From: Bacteroidota bacterium
GTDB lineage: Bacteria; Bacteroidota; Bacteroidia; Flavobacteriales_F; PHOS-HE28
DNA length: 10,350 bases
Direction: 5' to 3'
NCBI GenBank assembly: GCA_023428865.1
Contig: JAEYWT010000382.1
Coordinates: 1-10,350 of the forward strand
Shown here in pieces: positions 6,173-10,350 of the stretch. How positions within the stretch are numbered: the first letter of the stretch is position 1; each line of letters begins with the position of its first letter. Position numbers and translations under genes: made by a program. The notes under the pieces are model-generated. The model did not search any database. It worked only from the letters and a program-made list of their open reading frames with translations, and was not told where the DNA came from.

Positions 6173-8365
6173 TCACTGCTTCACTACAGTGCCCGTATAG
6201 ATGCGATCGGGCAATTGGCACCGTACCGTGTACAAACCAGCGGACCATTGCGTTGCATCCATCGTAACCAACCCACTTACCAACTGCTTCGCCTCGGCGG
6301 TCACACGACCGGTGATATCCGTAACGGTCACGTGTACCGGAGCCATGGCATCGGTCAGAAGGATGTTGAACCGATCGGTGGTCGGGTTCGGCCAGAGCGC
6401 CATGGCGGTTGATGAATGCTCGGCCACACTGTTCATCCAAAGTACTTCGCGAACGGCTTGGTATGCGTTCACCTTGCCTGCGCCCCACATGTTGCTTCCC
6501 CCTGCGGGGATCACTCCGGTGTGGCTATCCTGGCGGGCTGTTCGCATGATGGCATCCTTCACCTCTTGTGGTGTGGAGGTTGGATCGGCTTCCAGAACCA
6601 GCGCGACGATGCCCGCAACGGCCGGTGAGGACATACTTGTACCAGAGAGGCGCGCGAAGGGGAATGAGCGGCCTTGGAAGGGCACATTAAGGATGGTCGT
6701 GAAATCCTCATCGGTATACGAGCTCATCGCGGATCCGATGTTCACGCCTGGGGCTGAGATATCGGGCTTCACGCGTTCATCCAAGGTTGGACCGATCGAA
6801 GAGAACGGTGCAATGGCACCACCACCCACCACACCCGTGATCGGATGGATGAACTCGGGCCAATATGCTGCCACACTAATGAGGCTGTTGGTGCAGGCCG
6901 GTTCGCTGATGCCGTACTGGTTGTCGCCTTGTGTCCAGCCTACACCCGTGGCTTGGAACGCCTGGCCCCAGTTGCCCACATCGTTGGTGAGTTCGGTGAC
7001 ATTCCAGAAGTGGACCCTACCATCGGGGGCCGTCGCCTTCAAGGCCACTCGCAGGTTGGTGCTCCGGTTCTTGGCACGCAGGCGGAAGTGTGGCCTACCG
7101 TTCTGTGGATGTGCGGCATCGGCAGTTAGGTTGAAGAAGACGGTGTCGTTGCCGATGATGAGCATGGAGTCCAGGTACGCGGCTTGTGTAGCCGTGTTGT
7201 ACCATGGTGTTTCCGCAAGGGTGGTATTGCTGGTGTTGGTGACCATGATGCCTGCGGAGAACGGATGACCAGCTTCGCCCCACATGCTCAGGCTCTGGCC
7301 CCACATCTTCGGATGGGCGCTGTAGGAGTAGAACTGCACGCGTGAGCGTAAGGTATCCCCGGTGAAATCTTTGCGGATGTGGAAATTGATGTCGCCGTTG
7401 TTCCCTCCGGAATTCACGAAGACAACGCCTTCCTGGGTGAACTGATCGATGGCTTGGCTGATGAGCGACTGGCCATCCAGGGTTCCGATGTGGTGCAGCC
7501 CCCAGCTCATGTTCACCACCAAGCGTTTGCCATCCTGCTCGGCTATGCCCTGCATCCACGCGAAAGCATCCAACACAGCGGCAGCATCCACCAGGAAGGT
7601 GCAGAACAGGAAATGCGCATCGTAGGCCAACCCGCGATAAGCGCTACCCGCACCACCACCACCGGCAATGCCCGCCACGTGCGTGCCATGGGTAGCGTTG
7701 TTGTAGATGTTCACCGTGTCCGAGGCGGCCGCTAGGAGCTCCGCCTGTGTGGTCAGTTCGGTGCCATAGGGATAGCCCTGCGGTGCCGGTCCGGCTTGGC
7801 GATAATGGTCCCACGCGGCGCGGATACGGTAGCTGGTCATGGAGGTATCGTAGAACGTGGGGTGCTGATAGTCGAAACCCCAATCGGTAACGCCAATGAG
7901 CACATCACGGCCCGTGTACGACTGTGGAAGGTCGATGCCACGATGTACGCTATCAGCACGCGTGGCATACCGCACCCGATCCAAGGTGGGCTTCACCTTA
8001 CCCGCGAGTTCGACATACCGGACACCCGGTAGGACTTCGACCAGATGAAGGTGGCGTGCATCCACACGCAGCGACAGCACATTCCCTTTACGGGCACCGA
8101 TGGTGATGTGTTCACTGGTGATCGCGCTAGCGTCGAGATCATTGTTCACCTGGGCCAGAAAGCCCACCATGCAGCGGCCATGGATGAAGGCCGTAGGGTG
8201 TTCTCCTTGGGTGTTCTCCACCAAGCGAGCTGCATCGGGATATCGTTCGACCAATGCCTTCAGCTCGTTCAACCCCATACGCGTGGTGGCGGGCATGGAT
8301 GGCTGGGCGGAAACGACCAGGGCACTCACAAAAGCCAGCATTGCCATGTAGTATCGTTCCATCAT
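6173..8365 (-). CDS. Secreted S8 (subtilisin-family) serine peptidase with T9SS type A sorting domain
   Basis: The product is 730 residues. The tandem ATG codons at 8365 and 8362 precede a Sec signal (to about VSA at 18-20). Residues about 55-130 look like an I9-type propeptide (CMVGFLAQV to VRYVELAGKVKP). The subtilase core shows the catalytic triad: Asp161 in GVTDWGFDYQHP, His226 in NATHGTHVAGIAGG, and Ser577 in SGTSMSSPAVAG, with the oxyanion Asn322 in SGGNNGD. About 150 residues between Asn322 and the DISAPG block form an extra strand-rich domain, as in several Bacteroidota subtilases. The C-terminus (about 655-730) is a type A sorting domain: LWPNPTTDRF, VTDITGRV and WSAGLYTV, ending VVKQ. 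It should therefore cross the Sec pathway, then the type IX system, and be released or attached at the cell surface. It is directly upstream of the QueA-like gene. Substrate is unknown. Confidence 0.95.
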   Translation of the reverse strand: MMERYYMAMLAFVSALVVSAQPSMPATTRMGLNELKALVERYPDAARLVENTQGEHPTAFIHGRCMVGFLAQVNNDLDASAITSEHITIGARKGNVLSLRVDARHLHLVEVLPGVRYVELAGKVKPTLDRVRYATRADSVHRGIDLPQSYTGRDVLIGVTDWGFDYQHPTFYDTSMTSYRIRAAWDHYRQAGPAPQGYPYGTELTTQAELLAAASDTVNIYNNATHGTHVAGIAGGGGAGSAYRGLAYDAHFLFCTFLVDAAAVLDAFAWMQGIAEQDGKRLVVNMSWGLHHIGTLDGQSLISQAIDQFTQEGVVFVNSGGNNGDINFHIRKDFTGDTLRSRVQFYSYSAHPKMWGQSLSMWGEAGHPFSAGIMVTNTSNTTLAETPWYNTATQAAYLDSMLIIGNDTVFFNLTADAAHPQNGRPHFRLRAKNRSTNLRVALKATAPDGRVHFWNVTELTNDVGNWGQAFQATGVGWTQGDNQYGISEPACTNSLISVAAYWPEFIHPITGVVGGGAIAPFSSIGPTLDERVKPDISAPGVNIGSAMSSYTDEDFTTILNVPFQGRSFPFARLSGTSMSSPAVAGIVALVLEADPTSTPQEVKDAIMRTARQDSHTGVIPAGGSNMWGAGKVNAYQAVREVLWMNSVAEHSSTAMALWPNPTTDRFNILLTDAMAPVHVTVTDITGRVTAEAKQLVSGLVTMDATQWSAGLYTVRCQLPDRIYTGTVVKQ

Positions 8366-8833
8366 GATCGCTTTGGCGAGCCAAGGTACGTGGAGCGGGT
8401 GAGATGCCGAGTCTTTTTACCGGGTGGACAAGCTCCACCGAACCTACGCCTTCCAGCACCTTTGGTTCTTGGTCGACTTTTGATATATTACATCCTTGGT
8501 ACCCGGCATCAACATGCCAACTACGTCCCTCCTTCATAGCATTAACTTCCGGACTCCTTTCAAGGTACTTGGAACAGAGACCACCTCCTCATCGTAAATG
8601 TCACAGGCCGTATCGTTCACTCCGAACGCTTGCCGAGCGGTATCACCTCGTGGGAGGTACACATTGGCGATCTAGCGCAGGGGGCCTATGACCTCCGGCT
8701 ACAGACTGCGGATCAAGCACATAGTGTACGCTTCATCAAGTACTGAACCTCGAGCGCACGTCGGTGCAGGCGGACCAAGTTGTCTTCAACCGATAGCACG
8801 TTTACAGGCTAGAGCGCATCTCAAAAACCCGCC
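8366..8833. other. 468-base gap between the S8 peptidase and lon
   Basis: No intact gene is seen on either strand. Bases 8366-8480 should hold the S8 promoter on the minus strand, but no convincing -7/-33 pair was found. An AT-rich patch at about 8478-8492 stands out in otherwise GC-rich sequence. Bases 8546-8746 encode the orphan sorting-domain tail described separately. Bases 8747-8833 lie after the lon stop codon (8834-8836) on its strand. A short T run occurs there downstream of a GC-rich segment, without a clear hairpin. Confidence 0.7.
8546..8746 (+). pseudogene. Remnant of a T9SS-secreted protein: orphan type A sorting-domain tail
   Basis: After an in-frame TAA (8543-8545) the plus strand is open for 66 codons to a TGA at 8744-8746, with no ATG. 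The translated tail has the hallmarks of the type A sorting domain: LIVNVTGRIVHSERLPSG, then LAQGAYDLRLQT, ending RFIKY. It lines up with the tail of the S8 peptidase in this same window (DITGRV, SAGLYTVRCQL, VVKQ), with nearly equal spacing from TGR to the stop codon. The expected YPNP start of the domain is not in this frame. A different frame from 8514 reads MPTTSLLHSI, which may be the shifted upstream half. No gene body is left further upstream. The fragment lies between two minus-strand genes in opposite orientation. This is a dead gene end; the domain call is from motif pattern only. Confidence 0.65.
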
Positions 8834-10165
8834 CTAGGCCACCTTCAGTGCATCGGCCACCTTTTCTTTCAGTAGGGCGTGCTTCACCACTTCGATCATC
8901 TCGGTGACGTAGGTGAACTTCATGCCCTTGGTGTACCGCGCATCGATGTCTTCGATGTCCTTGCGGTTGTCGGCACTGAGGATGATCTCCTTGATACCGG
9001 CCCGTTTGGCAGCGAGGATCTTCTCTTTGATGCCGCCCACGGGCAACACACGACCACGCAGGGTGATCTCGCCCGTCATGGCCACGAACTTGCGCACCTT
9101 CTGTTGGGTGAAGGCGCTGGCGATGCTCGTGAGCATGGTGATGCCGGCACTGGGTCCATCCTTCGGCGTGGCGCCTTCGGGCACGTGTACGTGTACGTTC
9201 CAGCGCTTGAAGACCTCGGCATCGATACCGATGATGCTGCTGTGGGCTTTGAGGTATTCCAACGCGATCACGGCGCTTTCCTTCATCACATCGCCCAGGT
9301 TTCCGGTAAGGGTGAGCTTGCCTTCGCCTTTGGTAATGCTGGTCTCGATGAAGAGGATGTCGCCTCCCGTAGGTGTCCACGCCAGACCCGTTACCACGCC
9401 GGCCACATCGTTGCCCTGGTATTTGTCGCGCGCGTGGCTGGGGCCATAGATCCGCACAAGATCATCCGTGGTGATGGTGATACTGTGCTTCTGCTTCAGC
9501 GCGATCTGCTTGGCCCTGTACCGCACCAATTTGGCGATGCGCTTTTCCAAGGTGCGCACACCGCTCTCATCGGTGTACTGGTCTATGATGGCTTCGAGCA
9601 GACCCGGTGCCAGCTTGAGCTGCTTGGGCTTTACCCCGTTCTCGGTGTATTGCTTGGGCAACAGGTGCCTGTTGGCGATCTCGATCTTCTCCTCTTGGGT
9701 GTACCCGTTCACTTCGATGATCTCCATGCGATCGCGCAGGGCGGGATGGATGCTGCCGAGGCTGTTGGCCGTAGCCACGAACATGACGCGGCTGAGGTCG
9801 AAGTCGATGTCCACGAAATTGTCGTGGAAGGCGTTGTTCTGCTCGGGATCCAACACTTCGAGCAAGGCGCTGCCGGGATCGCCATGGTTACTGGTGCCCA
9901 CCTTGTCGATCTCGTCCAGCACGAAGAGCGGATTGCTGGTGCCCGCTTTCTTCAGGCTTTGGATGAGACGGCCTGGCATGGCACCGATGTAGGTGCGACG
10001 GTGGCCACGGATCTCGCTCTCGTCATGCAAGCCGCCCAGGCTCATACGTACGTATTTGCGCCCCAGTGCTTCGGCCATGCTCTTACCCAAGCTGGTCTTA
10101 CCCACACCCGGCGGACCATAGAGCAGCACGATGGGTGCTTTCATGTCCTTCTTCAGCTTCAGCAC
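8834..10165 (-). CDS. lon: Lon ATP-dependent protease, AAA+ and protease domains (frame interrupted upstream)
   Basis: Lon degrades misfolded and regulatory proteins in the cytoplasm. Counting from the GTG at 10165, 443 residues are open. They contain Walker A GPPGVGKT (17-24), Walker B LFVLDEID (80-87), sensor 1 VATAN (130-134), the GVRTLEKRI sensor 2 region (202-210), and the S16 protease domain with catalytic Ser339 in PKDGPSAG and Lys380 in PVGGIKEK. The end (KEKVADALKVA) is normal for the family. The GTG is very probably not a natural start, because the homologous frame continues upstream (HLAVLKLKKDM) and is broken only by a TAA at 10175-10177. A full Lon has about 800 residues, and the missing part includes the N-terminal substrate-binding domain. 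If the stop is real, a protein restarting here would keep both active sites but lose the N-domain. If it is an error, the gene is intact and simply runs off the window. Confidence 0.93.
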   Translation of the reverse strand: MLKLKKDMKAPIVLLYGPPGVGKTSLGKSMAEALGRKYVRMSLGGLHDESEIRGHRRTYIGAMPGRLIQSLKKAGTSNPLFVLDEIDKVGTSNHGDPGSALLEVLDPEQNNAFHDNFVDIDFDLSRVMFVATANSLGSIHPALRDRMEIIEVNGYTQEEKIEIANRHLLPKQYTENGVKPKQLKLAPGLLEAIIDQYTDESGVRTLEKRIAKLVRYRAKQIALKQKHSITITTDDLVRIYGPSHARDKYQGNDVAGVVTGLAWTPTGGDILFIETSITKGEGKLTLTGNLGDVMKESAVIALEYLKAHSSIIGIDAEVFKRWNVHVHVPEGATPKDGPSAGITMLTSIASAFTQQKVRKFVAMTGEITLRGRVLPVGGIKEKILAAKRAGIKEIILSADNRKDIEDIDARYTKGMKFTYVTEMIEVVKHALLKEKVADALKVA

Positions 10166-10174
10166 GGCCAGGTG

Positions 10175-10350
10175 TTAGATGATGCGCTCCTTCACCTTGT
10201 CCAAGCCGAAGTGATCACGATCCAGGATGCGCTGTGCGTTCTTCAGATCGAACTTATCCTCGCTGTATTCGCCCCAAGGCAGTTCCAGGAGCAATTGCAC
10301 GTAGTTGTATTGCACACTGAATTCGGCCCCTGCCGGATTCATGCGTTGCA
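10175..10350 (-). pseudogene. lon: Lon upstream portion, ending at an in-frame TAA (partial at window edge)
   Basis: In the same frame as the downstream Lon segment, the minus strand encodes the end of the Lon N-terminal region and the linker to the AAA+ domain: QRMNPAGAEFSVQYNYVQ, LELPWGEYSEDKFDL, and DRDHFGLDKVKERII, then TAA. Lon homologues read RILEYLAV or RIxEHLAV here, so the stop sits exactly where Glu is expected. One base change (GAA to TAA) explains it. No frameshift is involved. The true lon start is outside the window. Either this is a genuine nonsense mutation that breaks lon, or it is a sequencing or assembly error; the rest of the frame is well preserved, which argues for an error or a very recent mutation. 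Confidence 0.85.

Noticed and set aside
6201..7268. 355-codon plus-strand open frame antisense to the S8 peptidase
   Set aside because: It lies wholly inside a gene with clear catalytic motifs and shows no recognisable domains; GC-rich codon use explains the open antisense frame.
8461..8491. Possible Bacteroidota promoter: TTTG at 8461 and TATATTAC at 8484, 19 bases apart
   Set aside because: Spacing fits, but the -7 box matches TAnnTTTG at only four of six fixed bases and no intact plus-strand gene follows.

Overview
The window looks like a chromosomal segment of a Bacteroidota bacterium, probably of the Flavobacteriales type. The evidence is a PorQ-family component of the type IX secretion system (T9SS), a secreted subtilase ending in a T9SS type A sorting domain, a second orphan sorting-domain remnant, lipoproteins with short lipoboxes, few Shine-Dalgarno sequences, and IspH, Cmk and Lon sequences of Bacteroidota style. 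Base composition is fairly GC-rich for that group. No rRNA, tRNA, CRISPR array or intact insertion sequence was seen.

Layout. The plus strand opens with the 3' two-thirds of ispH (MEP isoprenoid pathway). A small lipoprotein gene follows 26 bases later. Next is a 389-base non-coding stretch holding a second, decayed copy of the ispH-end/lipoprotein-start junction. A secreted DUF6624-like protein then runs to 2379. The minus strand carries cmk (CMP kinase) and, upstream of it, porQ. A plus-strand lipoprotein with C-terminal membrane helices (4310-4936) is divergent from porQ and convergent with a long QueA-like gene. That gene lies 25 bases behind a 730-residue S8 peptidase gene and is probably co-transcribed with it. 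A 468-base gap with the plus-strand sorting-domain remnant separates the peptidase from lon, which runs off the right edge.

Functional picture. Most genes are housekeeping (ispH, cmk, lon, QueA-like) mixed with envelope and secretion genes. PorQ is part of the machine that would export the S8 peptidase, so one T9SS component and one probable cargo sit in the same window.

Signs of genome decay or rearrangement stand out. (1) The lon frame is interrupted by an in-frame TAA at 10175-10177, where a Glu codon is expected. (2) About 140 bases at the ispH/lipoprotein junction are duplicated 745 bases downstream, with a frameshift in the second copy. (3) A sorting-domain tail without a gene body lies between the S8 gene and lon. 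I see no evidence for a wholly new multi-gene system; these broken or duplicated pieces and the uncharacterised lipoproteins are the most noteworthy content.
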